NCBI GenBank assembly: GCA_007134115.1
Contig: SLLK01000296.1
Coordinates: 1-17,284 of the forward strand
Length of the DNA: 17,284 nucleotides
Source: Gammaproteobacteria bacterium
Lineage (GTDB): Bacteria > Pseudomonadota > Gammaproteobacteria > UBA5335 > SLRW01
Direction: 5' to 3'
Notes under the pieces: model-generated
Seen by the model: the letters and a program-made list of their open reading frames with translations, nothing else
What the model was told of the DNA's origin: nothing
Database searches by the model: none
Translations under genes and position numbers: made by a program
In this document: positions 5,742-13,257 of the stretch, in pieces
Position numbering within the stretch: position 1 is the first letter of the stretch
Layout: every line of letters begins with the position of its first letter

Positions 5742-8017
5742 CTGGCCTTGCGAGCCCCGCCGCTGCGCCTGCCGGGGCCACGCGTGCGTTTTTCACCAGC
5801 CTTGCCGCCGGCACCCTTGCGGCCACCGCTTTCAATCTTGTCTTCGCCTGCGGGTTCAAAGTCGATCTTGCGCTCGTCCAGGTCAACCCGCATCACACGA
5901 ACCCGCAAACGGTCGCCCACGCGATAGACTTTATTCAGGCGCTCGCCGACCAGGCGCTGCCCGACCGCGTCAAAATGGTAGTAGTCGTTATCCAGCGCAC
6001 TGACGTGAACCAGCCCTTCCACATGCAACCCGTCCAGGCTGACGAAGAGGCCGAACGGCGTGGCGGTGGCGATGGTGCCGTCGAACTCTTCACCCACCCG
6101 TTCCATCATGAATTCGCACTTGAGCCAGCCCTCCACATCACGAGTGGCGTCATCCGCGCGGCGTTCGGCCATTGAGCAATGCGCGCCCAGCGCCTCCATG
6201 TCGGCGTGGGTATAGTTGAAATCATTCGGGTGCTGTTTGCGCAGCGCACTGCGAATGGCGCGATGGACGAGCAGATCGGGATAGCGCCGGATGGGCGAGG
6301 TGAAGTGCGCATAGGACTCCAGCGCCAGGCCGAAATGGCCCTCATTGTCCGGCGTGTACTCGGCACGCGACAGCGTGCGCAGCAGCGCCATCTGTATCAG
6401 CTGCTTGTCCTGGCGTTTGGCCGCCTCGCGTGAAACCTCGGCAAAATCGGACGGACGCGGCTCATCACCTCCGCCCAGGCGCAGGCCCAGCTCACCCAGA
6501 AACTTGCGCAGTTCCTCGATGCGCTCGTCCGAGGGCCGGTCGTGGACACGGTACAGGAGCGGGAATTTTGCTTTCTCGAGGAAACGCGCTGCCTGCACAT
6601 TGGCGGCAATCATGCACTCTTCCACCAGCTTGTGCGCCTCACGACGCTCCACCGGCACAATGCGCGAAATCTTGCGGTCAGCGTCAAACTCTATGCTCAC
6701 TTCAGAGGAATCAAAATCGATGGCGCCACGCTTGTCGCGCTGCGCGCGCAGCACAGTGTAGACCGCGTACAGCGATTCCAGTTGCCCCAGCACATGCTTG
6801 ACCGTCTCGCGCGCCCCGGCATCGCGCGACTCCATGGCGTCCGCCACCTGGGTATAGGTGAGGCGCGCCGCTGAACGTATCAGGCCTTCATGGAAGGTGG
6901 AACGGGTCACGTTGCCCTGCTTGTCCACGTGCATCTCGCACACCATGCACAGGCGATCAACATCGGGGTTCAGGGAGCACAACCCATTGGAGAGCACTTC
7001 CGGCAGCATGGGGACCACTTGCTGCGGAAAATACACCGAAGTGGCGCGAATCTGGGCTTCCCGGTCAATGGCGCTACCCACTTCCACATAGTGCGAGACC
7101 TCGGCGATGGCCACCAGCAGGCGCCAGCCGTCGGCCACCGGTTCACAGTAAAGCGCATCATCAAAATCGCGCGCATCGGCACCGTCGATGGTCACCAGCG
7201 GCAGATCCCGGAAATCCCGTCGCCCCTGTTTGGCTTCTTCCGGGACCTGTTCGCTGAAGGTCGCCGCCTGCTCGGTCACGGCTTCGGGCCATTCATGCGG
7301 AATGCCGTGAACGCGGATCGCCACGTCAATCTCCATCCCCGGTGCCATGTGGTCACCCAGGATCTCGCGTATACGCCCGATGGGCGGCGAGTGACGCGTC
7401 GGCGGCTCGACGACGTCCGCCACCACCATCTGACCTTCCTTCACATCGTCGCTGGCGTCGGGAATCAGTATCTGGTGACTGATGCGACGATTGTCGGGCG
7501 ATACCAGCGCCACGCCGCTTTCGCGGAAAAACCGCCCCACGATCTGTGTGGTATTGCGCTCCAGCACCTTGACCACGCCGCCTTCACGGCGCCCGCGGCG
7601 ATCCACACCCTTGACCCGCGCCAGCGCGCGATCACCGTGGAGCAGCCCGCGCATTTCGCGCGGCGACAGAAACAGATCCGGCGAGCCGTCCTCGGGCACC
7701 AGAAAACCGAAACCGTCGGCGTGACCGATGACCCGGCCACGCACCATATCCATACGCTCGATGAGGCCAAAGCCGCCACGGCGGTTCTCGGCCATCTCGC
7801 CGTCACGGACCATGGCACCAAGGCGCCGCCGTAATCCTTCAATGTCCTCTTCGTCGGTCAAACCCATGCGCTCGACCATTTCCTCAAGCGTCTGCGGCGC
7901 GCCGGCGGCCGTGAGTTCCTGCAAGATGAAACGGCGACTGGGCGCCGGGCGACCGTAACGGGCCTTCTCCTTCGCATAGTCCGGATCGCGGCTGGTCCAG
8001 TCTTCATTTGTTACCAT
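5738..8017 (-). CDS. rnr: Ribonuclease R (RNB-family 3'-5' exoribonuclease)
   Basis: RNase R degrades structured RNA from the 3' end and takes part in rRNA quality control and trans-translation-linked decay. The 759-residue product is somewhat shorter than E. coli's 813. An N-terminal winged-helix region (about residues 25-90) precedes cold-shock-type domains (about 92-250). The RNB catalytic core has DGADARDFDDALY at 278-290, with the metal-binding aspartates, and the HFTSPIRRYPDLLVHR motif. An S1 domain follows at about 642-722, then a Lys/Arg/Gly-rich tail (723-759). I chose the ATG at 8015-8017, with AGGA 9 bases upstream, because further in-frame extension upstream begins only at TTG and runs into the tRNA promoter. 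It could be confused with RNase II, but the winged helix and basic tail favour RNase R. Confidence 0.96.
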   Translation of the reverse strand: MVTNEDWTSRDPDYAKEKARYGRPAPSRRFILQELTAAGAPQTLEEMVERMGLTDEEDIEGLRRRLGAMVRDGEMAENRRGGFGLIERMDMVRGRVIGHADGFGFLVPEDGSPDLFLSPREMRGLLHGDRALARVKGVDRRGRREGGVVKVLERNTTQIVGRFFRESGVALVSPDNRRISHQILIPDASDDVKEGQMVVADVVEPPTRHSPPIGRIREILGDHMAPGMEIDVAIRVHGIPHEWPEAVTEQAATFSEQVPEEAKQGRRDFRDLPLVTIDGADARDFDDALYCEPVADGWRLLVAIAEVSHYVEVGSAIDREAQIRATSVYFPQQVVPMLPEVLSNGLCSLNPDVDRLCMVCEMHVDKQGNVTRSTFHEGLIRSAARLTYTQVADAMESRDAGARETVKHVLGQLESLYAVYTVLRAQRDKRGAIDFDSSEVSIEFDADRKISRIVPVERREAHKLVEECMIAANVQAARFLEKAKFPLLYRVHDRPSDERIEELRKFLGELGLRLGGGDEPRPSDFAEVSREAAKRQDKQLIQMALLRTLSRAEYTPDNEGHFGLALESYAHFTSPIRRYPDLLVHRAIRSALRKQHPNDFNYTHADMEALGAHCSMAERRADDATRDVEGWLKCEFMMERVGEEFDGTIATATPFGLFVSLDGLHVEGLVHVSALDNDYYHFDAVGQRLVGERLNKVYRVGDRLRVRVMRVDLDERKIDFEPAGEDKIESGGRKGAGGKAGEKRTRGPGRRSGGARKAR

Positions 8018-8048
8018 CAGTTCAAATCCTGTTTTTCGCGCCCCCGCA

Positions 8049-8078
8049 TTGACACGGGCAGGGGCAAATGGGTAAAGT
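8049..8078 (+). promoter_or_regulatory. Promoter of the tRNA-Leu gene
   Basis: TTGACA at 8049-8054 is a perfect -35 hexamer, and TAAAGT at 8073-8078 is a 4/6 -10 hexamer, with an 18-base spacer. The GC-rich stretch just after the -10 (ttcgcgcc) resembles the discriminator of stable-RNA promoters under stringent control. The start would be near 8085-8087. The site is divergent from rnr, whose start codon is only about 30 bases away. Confidence 0.65.
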
Positions 8079-8090
8079 TTCGCGCCACGG

Positions 8091-8112
8091 CCCGGGGGCA
8101 AGCAAGCCCGGG
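8091..8112 (+). repeat. Inverted repeat in the tRNA-Leu 5' leader
   Basis: Two CCCGGG hexamers (8091-8096 and 8107-8112) can pair around a 10-base loop, just before the mature tRNA 5' end at 8119. It may shape the precursor for RNase P cleavage; the role is inferred. Confidence 0.4.
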
Positions 8113-8118
8113 TCCCGT

Positions 8119-8205
8119 GCCGAGATGGCGGAATTGGTAGACGCGCTAGCTTCAGGTGCTAGTGGGGGCAACCCCGTGGAGGTTCAAGTCCTCTTCTCGG
8201 CACCA
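8119..8205 (+). tRNA. tRNA-Leu(CAG)
   Basis: This is an 87-nt class II tRNA with encoded CCA. The acceptor stem is GCCGAGA/TCTCGGC with discriminator A. The D arm is GCG...CGC around AATTGGTAGA. The anticodon arm CTAGC-TTCAGGT-GCTAG gives anticodon CAG, which reads CUG. The long variable arm is built on GGGG/CCCC, and the T arm is GGAGG-TTCAAGT-CCTCT with one G-U pair. The layout closely follows E. coli tRNA-Leu(CAG). It is the only plus-strand gene here, inserted between the convergent purA and the divergent rnr. It has its own promoter and terminator. Confidence 0.97.
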
Positions 8206-8218
8206 CCTTTCATGGCTT

Positions 8219-8246
8219 AAGGGCTTCCCGGCGGGAAGCCCTTTTT
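8219..8246 (+). terminator. Rho-independent terminator after tRNA-Leu
   Basis: A GC-rich perfect 9-bp stem (8221-8229 with 8233-8241), extendable to 11 bp by AA/TT, has the 3-base loop GGC. A TTTTT tract at 8242-8246 follows on the plus strand. The stop codon of purA on the opposite strand is 28 bases beyond it. The same stem could act on purA transcripts, but the minus-strand U-tract is poor, so it serves the tRNA best. Confidence 0.85.
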
Positions 8247-8274
8247 CGTTGCCCCCGCGCTGGTCAAAACCGCG

Positions 8275-9567
8275 CTAGTCAAAAGGGTGCCGCACAATAA
8301 TAGTGTCACGCCGGTCGGCGCCGGTAGAAATGATATCGATGGGGGTCTCCACCAGCTCTTCTATGCGCGCCAGATAACTGGCCGCGGCGGCCGGCAGCGC
8401 CGAACGCTCACGCACACCCAGCGTGGACTCACGCCAGCCGGGCCATTCCTCGTACACCGGCTCGCATTCGGCCAGCGCCTCGGCGCCCAGCGGCAATTCG
8501 GCCAGCTCCTTGCCGCCACTGCGATAGCCCACGCAGATGCGGATGCTATCCATCTCGTCGAGCACGTCCAGCTTGGTGATACACAAACCGGACACGCTGT
8601 TGGTGAGCACCGAACGCCGCATCGCTACGGCATCAAACCAGCCGCAGCGGCGCGGCCGCCCGGTGGTTGCCCCGAATTCGTTGCCCCGCCGCGCCAGTTC
8701 CTGTCCGGACTCGTCGAAAAGCTCGGTGGGAAAGGGCCCTGCGCCAACGCGCGTAGTGTACGCCTTGACGATACCCAGCACATAGTCCAGATCACGCGGC
8801 CCTATACCGGTGCCGGTGGCGGCGCCACCGGCCGTGGTATTCGACGAGGTCACGTAGGGATAGGTCCCGTGGTCGACGTCCAGCAGTGAGCCCTGAGCGC
8901 CTTCAAACAGTATGTTCCCGCCTTCGCGGCGCACCCGCGCCAGCATGCCGGTGACATCGGCCACCATGGGCGCAAGTTGCTCGCCCAGCGCCAGGTAATG
9001 ATCAAGCGTGTGCTGGAAGTCCACCGGCTCGGCGCCCAGGTAATGGCGCAGCACAAAGTTATGGTAGTCGAGCAACTGGCCAAGCTTGGCGGCAAACAGT
9101 TCGCGGTGGAACAGATCGCCCACCCGCACCCCGCTGCGCGCGACCTTGTCCTCATAGGCCGGACCAATACCGCGCCCGGTGGTGCCAATGGCCAGCGCAC
9201 CGCGCGCCTTCTCGCGCGCCTTGTCCAGGGCCACATGGGAAGGCAATACCAGCGGACAGGCGGGACTGACCCGCAGCCGCTCGCGTGCCGGCACACCGCG
9301 CCCCTCGAGCATTTCCAGCTCTTCGAACAGGGCCTCCGGGGATACCACCACGCCATTGCCGATCAGGCAGATCACACCGTCACGCAGAATGCCGGAAGGA
9401 ATCAGGTGCAGTACCGTCTTGACGCCGTCGATGACCAGCGTGTGACCGGCATTGTGCCCGCCCTGGAAGCGGGTCACGGCACCGCACCGGTCGGTCAGCA
9501 GATCAACGATCTTGCCCTTGCCCTCGTCACCCCACTGAGTGCCGATGACTACTACGTTCTTTGCCAT
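8275..9567 (-). CDS. purA: Adenylosuccinate synthetase
   Basis: PurA makes adenylosuccinate from IMP, aspartate and GTP, the first committed step from IMP to AMP. The product has 430 residues (E. coli 432). The N-terminal GTP/IMP site TQWGDEGKGKIVD (10-22) includes catalytic Asp14, and FQGGHNAGHT (34-43) includes catalytic His42. The EGAQGSLLDVDHGTYPYVTSS segment and the C-terminal guanine-binding TKLDVLD are also present. I chose the ATG at 9565-9567, giving MAKNVVVIG; the short upstream in-frame extension opens only with TTG. A plausible promoter lies in the 73-bp gap after hisZ. It converges on tRNA-Leu downstream. Confidence 0.97.
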   Translation of the reverse strand: MAKNVVVIGTQWGDEGKGKIVDLLTDRCGAVTRFQGGHNAGHTLVIDGVKTVLHLIPSGILRDGVICLIGNGVVVSPEALFEELEMLEGRGVPARERLRVSPACPLVLPSHVALDKAREKARGALAIGTTGRGIGPAYEDKVARSGVRVGDLFHRELFAAKLGQLLDYHNFVLRHYLGAEPVDFQHTLDHYLALGEQLAPMVADVTGMLARVRREGGNILFEGAQGSLLDVDHGTYPYVTSSNTTAGGAATGTGIGPRDLDYVLGIVKAYTTRVGAGPFPTELFDESGQELARRGNEFGATTGRPRRCGWFDAVAMRRSVLTNSVSGLCITKLDVLDEMDSIRICVGYRSGGKELAELPLGAEALAECEPVYEEWPGWRESTLGVRERSALPAAAASYLARIEELVETPIDIISTGADRRDTIIVRHPFD

Positions 9568-9602
9568 CTTGCCCCGACAGTATCCGCTTGCCAAAGCGGC
9601 GC

Positions 9603-9631
9603 ATTATCCCAGCCAGCCGTGCCGGCGTCCA
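9603..9631 (-). promoter_or_regulatory. Candidate purA promoter
   Basis: On the minus strand, TGGACG (9631-9626, 4/6 of the -35) is 17 bases from GATAAT (9608-9603, 5/6 of the -10). Transcription would start near 9596, about 29 bases before the purA ATG. This would let purA be expressed apart from the hfl-hisZ genes upstream. No PurR-like operator was recognised. Confidence 0.55.
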
Positions 9632-9640
9632 CAGCGGTGC

Positions 9641-10825
9641 TCAAAGCTTCTCCACCCGCCAGCCTTGCGCCGTCTTGAGCAGTTGCCGGTCACACCCCGG
9701 CGCATGATCGCCGGCGGCCTCGTCCGGCAGTAACCGGATCACCCGCTCGCCCTGCCCGCGCAACTCGCTGATCAGCTCGGCAAGCGCCGGATCATCCGCC
9801 GCCGGCGCAACAATGCCGCCACCCACAGCAGCCCTGTCCCGGTCTCCCAGCAACAGCAGGTTCTGCAAATCAGCACTGAAACCGGTCGCCGGGCGTGCGC
9901 GTCCGAACACTTCGCCTACATGATCGTAACGGCCACCACGCGCGATGGCGCGACCATGACCCGGCTGGAAAGCGGCGAACACCAGCCCGGTGTGATAGCG
10001 ATAACCATGCAGTTCGGCCAGATCAAGATGCACCGCCAGCCCGGGCCGGCTTCGCTTCAGCCAGTCCACGGCCTGTACCACCTGGTCAAGCCCTGCGAGC
10101 ACTTCCTTGCCGGCAGGCTCAAGTACCTTGCGCGCCTGCGCCAGCAACTCATGATCACCGTTCAGTTCGGGTAATGCGCGCACCACCGGTCGCAGCCGCG
10201 CCGACACATGCCCTTCATCCAGAAAGGCTTCCAGTTCGGCCACCGCCTTGCGCTGCATGATGTCGAACAGACGTGCTTCCAGTTCGGCGTCGAGCCCGGC
10301 CCGCTTCATCAACGCGCGATAGATACCCACGTGCCCCAGGTCCAGGTGCACCTCGCCCAGGCCACTGATACGCAGGGTCTGCAACATCAGATCCAGGACT
10401 TCCAGATCCGCTTCCACCCCGGCATAGCCGAACAACTCGGCACCGGCCTGATGGGGGCAGCGCGAGCCGGCAAAACCACCCGGACGCGTGTGCAACACCG
10501 TGCCGATGTAACACAGTCGGCGCACACCATCGCCGCCCAGGCGGTGCGCATCCATGCGTGCCACCTGGGGCGTGATATCGGCGCGCACGCCCATCAACCG
10601 CCCGCTGAGCTGGTCGGTGAGCTTGAATGTCTGCAGATCGAGGTCGTTACCGGTGCCGGTAAGCAGCGACTCCAGATATTCGATCAGGGGCGGCGTGACC
10701 ATGTCATAGCCGCGGCTGCGGTAATGGTCCAGCAGCTCACGACGTAACTGCTCCATGGCCGCCGCGCGCGGCGGCAGCAGCTCCTCGACGCCGTCAGGGA
10801 GCATCCAGCGATTGTGCTCGATCAT
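9641..10825 (-). CDS. hisZ: ATP phosphoribosyltransferase regulatory subunit HisZ
   Basis: HisZ is a class II aaRS-like protein that, with the short form of HisG, forms the first enzyme of histidine synthesis (ATP + PRPP) and confers activity and histidine feedback. The product has 394 residues. HisRS-like pieces are present: PPLIEY (45-50), RADITPQVAR (81-90), YIGTVLHTRP (106-115), HQAGAELFG (125-133), LHGYRYHTGLVF (272-283) and RGGRYD (296-301). It lacks a HisRS anticodon-binding domain and is shorter than HisRS (about 420 residues). The ATG at 10823-10825 has GAGGA about 9 bases upstream. It sits between the DUF2065 gene and purA, away from other his genes. A true histidyl-tRNA synthetase is the alternative, but the length and the divergent motif 2 argue against it. 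Confidence 0.92.
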   Translation of the reverse strand: MIEHNRWMLPDGVEELLPPRAAAMEQLRRELLDHYRSRGYDMVTPPLIEYLESLLTGTGNDLDLQTFKLTDQLSGRLMGVRADITPQVARMDAHRLGGDGVRRLCYIGTVLHTRPGGFAGSRCPHQAGAELFGYAGVEADLEVLDLMLQTLRISGLGEVHLDLGHVGIYRALMKRAGLDAELEARLFDIMQRKAVAELEAFLDEGHVSARLRPVVRALPELNGDHELLAQARKVLEPAGKEVLAGLDQVVQAVDWLKRSRPGLAVHLDLAELHGYRYHTGLVFAAFQPGHGRAIARGGRYDHVGEVFGRARPATGFSADLQNLLLLGDRDRAAVGGGIVAPAADDPALAELISELRGQGERVIRLLPDEAAGDHAPGCDRQLLKTAQGWRVEKL

Positions 10826-10860
10826 GAGTTCAGTCCTCGCTCCACCCCGGCCATGGCTGC

Positions 10861-11046
10861 TCAGCGCACCGCATAGACCAGCAGCACGCCGCATACCATG
10901 CACACCAGGCCGGTGATGCGCAGCGTTCGATCATCCATCTGCGCCACCTTGCGCACCGCCTCGCGCCAGCTGTCAGGGCGCAGAAACGGCAACATCCCTT
11001 CAATCACCAGCACCAGCCCCAGCGCCGTGAGTATCTCCTGCCACAC
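10861..11046 (-). CDS. DUF2065 family small membrane protein (YjeT-like)
   Basis: This 61-residue protein has two hydrophobic segments, about residues 5-22 (ILTALGLVLVIEGMLPFL) and 43-59 (LRITGLVCMVCGVLLVY). They are joined by a basic/polar loop containing RPDSWREAVRKV. The pattern and the position after hflC match E. coli YjeT (65 residues), a DUF2065 protein of unknown function. The start is GTG, with GGAG 7 bases upstream; a nearby ATG just upstream runs straight into a stop codon, supporting the GTG. It lies 35 bases before hisZ and is probably co-transcribed with it. The conserved link to hflK/hflC suggests a membrane-associated role, but this is inference only. Confidence 0.85.
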   Translation of the reverse strand: MWQEILTALGLVLVIEGMLPFLRPDSWREAVRKVAQMDDRTLRITGLVCMVCGVLLVYAVR

Positions 11047-11073
11047 GTCACTTCTCCATCTGTACCCGGCCGC

Positions 11074-11143
11074 CCTGACAAAACGCTACCGGCCGGATCA
11101 ACACTGTATTCAGCGTTGATCCGGCCGGTAGCGTTCCATCAGG
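11074..11143. repeat. Long near-perfect inverted repeat between hflC and the DUF2065 gene
   Basis: The 21-base arm at 11082-11102 is perfectly complementary to 11115-11135. Inside it one A/C mismatch is followed by CTG/CAG pairing around a TATT loop. Outside it, after a 3-base internal loop, CCTGA (11074-11078) pairs with TCAGG (11139-11143). The whole structure spans about 70 bases and fills most of the 122-bp gap. On the minus strand it is followed by only four Ts (GTTTTG), so it could be a partial terminator separating hflC from the DUF2065/hisZ genes, an RNA-protecting hairpin, or a copy of a short palindromic repeat family. No second copy was noticed in this window. Confidence 0.85.
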
Positions 11144-11168
11144 CAACTGCCGGTCAATCCGTCACCGA

Positions 11169-12032
11169 TCAGCGGCTCTGGTTGAAGTAGCGGAAGAACT
11201 CGTCATCCGGATCCAGGACCAGTACCGTCTCGCCGTCGCCCAGCGATTCGCGGTAGGCAGCGAGACTGCGATAGAAGGAATAGAACTCGGCATCGCGCTC
11301 AAAGGCATTGGCGTAGATCTCGGCCGCCCGCGCATCCCCTTCACCGCGAATACGATCACCATCACGCTGGGCCTCGGCAACAATGACCTCGCGCTGGCGA
11401 TCGGCGTCGGCGCGGATCCGTTCGCCCGCCTCGGCACCCAGCGCGCGCAGTTCGGCGGCCGCCTGGGCACGCTCCGCCTGCATCCGCTCAAACACCGAAA
11501 CACTGACATCGTCCGGCAGATCGATACGCTTGATGCGCACCTCGCGCACCGCGATACCCAGCTCACGCGACAACTCGCCGGCACGCGCGGTCACAATGCG
11601 CATGATATCGGCACGTTCGCCGGATACCGCATCTTCCACGGTACGCTGACCGAACTGATCACGCAGCCCGTCCTTGACCAGCTGTTCCAGTCGCTGCTGG
11701 GCCTGGACTTCGCGCCCGCCCGTACTGCGGTAGTAAACCCCCACATCGTCGATCTTCCACTTGACGTAGAAGTCCACAATCAGGTTCTTGCGCTCCACGG
11801 TCAGAAAACGTTCCGGCGGAATATTCAGGGTTTGCAGTCGACCGTCGAAGCGGTGCGCGGTATCGATCACCGGAATACGGAAATGCAGACCGGGTGAAAG
11901 GTCCTCACGCACGGTTTCACCCAGGCGCAACAGCAGGGAACGTTCACGGATGTCCACGGTAAACATGGATGACAGCGCGAGCACCGCGATCAGAATCGCG
12001 ACCCCCAGCACCAGTAGATTCTTCTGTGACAT
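11169..12032 (-). CDS. hflC: FtsH protease modulator HflC (SPFH/band 7)
   Basis: HflC is an inner-membrane prohibitin-like protein that forms the HflKC cage around FtsH and restrains its proteolysis of membrane proteins. The product has 287 residues, in the usual range. One N-terminal membrane helix (about 5-24, LLVLGVAILIAVLALSSMF) is followed by the SPFH domain beginning VDIRERSLLLRLGE (26-39). An Ala/Glu/Arg-rich coiled coil (about 190-240) and a short C-terminal region follow. The start codon shares one base with the hflK stop (TGATG), with GGGAG 8 bases upstream, so HflK and HflC are made in coupled fashion. The long inverted repeat follows the gene. Confidence 0.96.
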   Translation of the reverse strand: MSQKNLLVLGVAILIAVLALSSMFTVDIRERSLLLRLGETVREDLSPGLHFRIPVIDTAHRFDGRLQTLNIPPERFLTVERKNLIVDFYVKWKIDDVGVYYRSTGGREVQAQQRLEQLVKDGLRDQFGQRTVEDAVSGERADIMRIVTARAGELSRELGIAVREVRIKRIDLPDDVSVSVFERMQAERAQAAAELRALGAEAGERIRADADRQREVIVAEAQRDGDRIRGEGDARAAEIYANAFERDAEFYSFYRSLAAYRESLGDGETVLVLDPDDEFFRYFNQSR

Positions 12033-13177
12033 CAGCGTCTCTCCCGGCTGCGTTGATCCTGACGCAGACCTGCGGCACCGGTGCCCACTTCGCTGGCGCG
12101 TTGCACCGGCTGGAAGGTATCACTCGGCGGCGCGCTGCGCCCGTCGCGGCCCATCAGTTTGTCCAGCGGCAGGTACAGCACGTTACTGCTGTCTCCGGTG
12201 CGCACCAGCACCCGCTGGCTATTACCCATCACCATCTGCAGGGTTTCTATATACAGACGCTCGCGGGTCACGCCCGGCGCCCGCTGGTACTGGGTCAGCA
12301 GGGCCACAAAGCGGTCACTTTCACCCTCGGCCCGGGCAATCAGTGCATCACGATAGCCCTGCGCCTGTTCCTCTATACGCGCCCCGGCACCACGGGCACG
12401 CGGCAACACGTCGTTGGCATAGGCGCGGGCTTCATTGATCACCCGTTCCTGATCCTCACGCGCCTTGATGGCGTCCTCGAATGCCGGCTGCACCGGTTCG
12501 GGCGGCTGGGCGTCCTGCAGGTTGGCGGAAATCACCACCAGGCCGGTCTCGTAAAGATCCAGCAGATCCTGCACAAGTTCCTCGGTCAAATCGGCAATGG
12601 CACGCCGGCCTTCGCCGAGCACGAATTCCATATCGTTCTTGCCCACCACCTCGCGCACCGCGCTGATCATGGCATCACGCAGGGTTTCGTCAGGCTCGCG
12701 GACGTTGAACAGGTAATCCTCGGCGTCACGCACCCGGTACTGCACGGCGATATCCACATCCACGATATTCTCGTCGCGTGTGAGCATCAGCGCCTTGGTG
12801 CGACTCGAGCGCACGCTGTCCACGTTGACCTTCTCCACCCGCTCGATGGGATAGGGCATGTGCCAACGCGGACCCTCGGTGGTGATGCGCTCGAATTCAC
12901 CGAAACGCAGCACCACACCCCGCTCGGCGGGGTCCACGATATAGAAGCCGGAGAGCATCCACACCACCAGCACCAGCCCGATGAGCAGGCCGATCCCCAG
13001 CGGGCTACCGGCACCCCCGGCGCTGCCGCCACCGGAGCCGCCACTGCCCCCGCCACCGAAGAAGCCCTTGAGCTTCTTCTGGAAATTTCTCAATACTTCA
13101 TCGAGGTCGGGCGGACCCTGGTTAGAGTCGCGTCGCCGCCCCCAGGGATCCTGCCCCCCGGGTTCATTCCAGGCCAT
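12032..13177 (-). CDS. hflK: FtsH protease modulator HflK (SPFH/band 7)
   Basis: HflK is the partner of HflC in the FtsH-associated membrane cage. The product has 381 residues. The start MAWNEPGGQDPWGRRR and the PPDLDEVLRNFQKKLKG segment match the known HflK N-terminus. A Gly/Ser-rich linker (about 40-57), one membrane helix (about 60-79), the SPFH domain opening GFYIVDPAERGVVLRFGEFE, and an Ala/Arg/Glu helix ending near RERLYIETLQMVMG follow. I chose the ATG at 13175-13177 because it gives the conserved MAWN start with GGAG 6 bases upstream; an ATG 12 bases earlier has no Shine-Dalgarno. A hairpin lies in the 80-bp gap after hflX. Confidence 0.96.
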   Translation of the reverse strand: MAWNEPGGQDPWGRRRDSNQGPPDLDEVLRNFQKKLKGFFGGGGSGGSGGGSAGGAGSPLGIGLLIGLVLVVWMLSGFYIVDPAERGVVLRFGEFERITTEGPRWHMPYPIERVEKVNVDSVRSSRTKALMLTRDENIVDVDIAVQYRVRDAEDYLFNVREPDETLRDAMISAVREVVGKNDMEFVLGEGRRAIADLTEELVQDLLDLYETGLVVISANLQDAQPPEPVQPAFEDAIKAREDQERVINEARAYANDVLPRARGAGARIEEQAQGYRDALIARAEGESDRFVALLTQYQRAPGVTRERLYIETLQMVMGNSQRVLVRTGDSSNVLYLPLDKLMGRDGRSAPPSDTFQPVQRASEVGTGAAGLRQDQRSRERR

Positions 13178-13205
13178 GTCTGTCTCCATCGGAGTTAAAT
13201 GCTCA

Positions 13206-13225
13206 TGACGGATACGCTTCCGTCA
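13206..13225 (-). promoter_or_regulatory. Intercistronic hairpin between hflX and hflK
   Basis: TGACGGA (13206-13212) pairs with TCCGTCA (13219-13225) around a 6-base loop, 29 bases before the hflK start. It has no U-run, so termination is unlikely; processing or translational control is possible. Confidence 0.45.
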
Positions 13226-13257
13226 CGAGACACGAAGTCGGTTACTGCCGGAGGATT

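Noticed and set aside
4947..5927. A 326-codon plus-strand open frame across rlmB and the rnr 3' end
   Set aside because: It spans two clear genes on the other strand and starts inside the rpsF promoter, with no supporting features.
8018..8101. In-frame upstream extension of rnr by 28 codons
   Set aside because: It starts with TTG, has no Shine-Dalgarno, and would overlap the tRNA promoter and leader; the ATG at 8017 has a proper AGGA.
8119..8246. An integration site with a prophage or island at tRNA-Leu
   Set aside because: The tRNA is intact and followed directly by its terminator and purA; there is no duplicated 3' end, integrase or atypical DNA nearby.
11969..13198. A 409-codon plus-strand open frame across hflK
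   Set aside because: It is a shadow of hflK, with no Shine-Dalgarno or domain pattern of its own.
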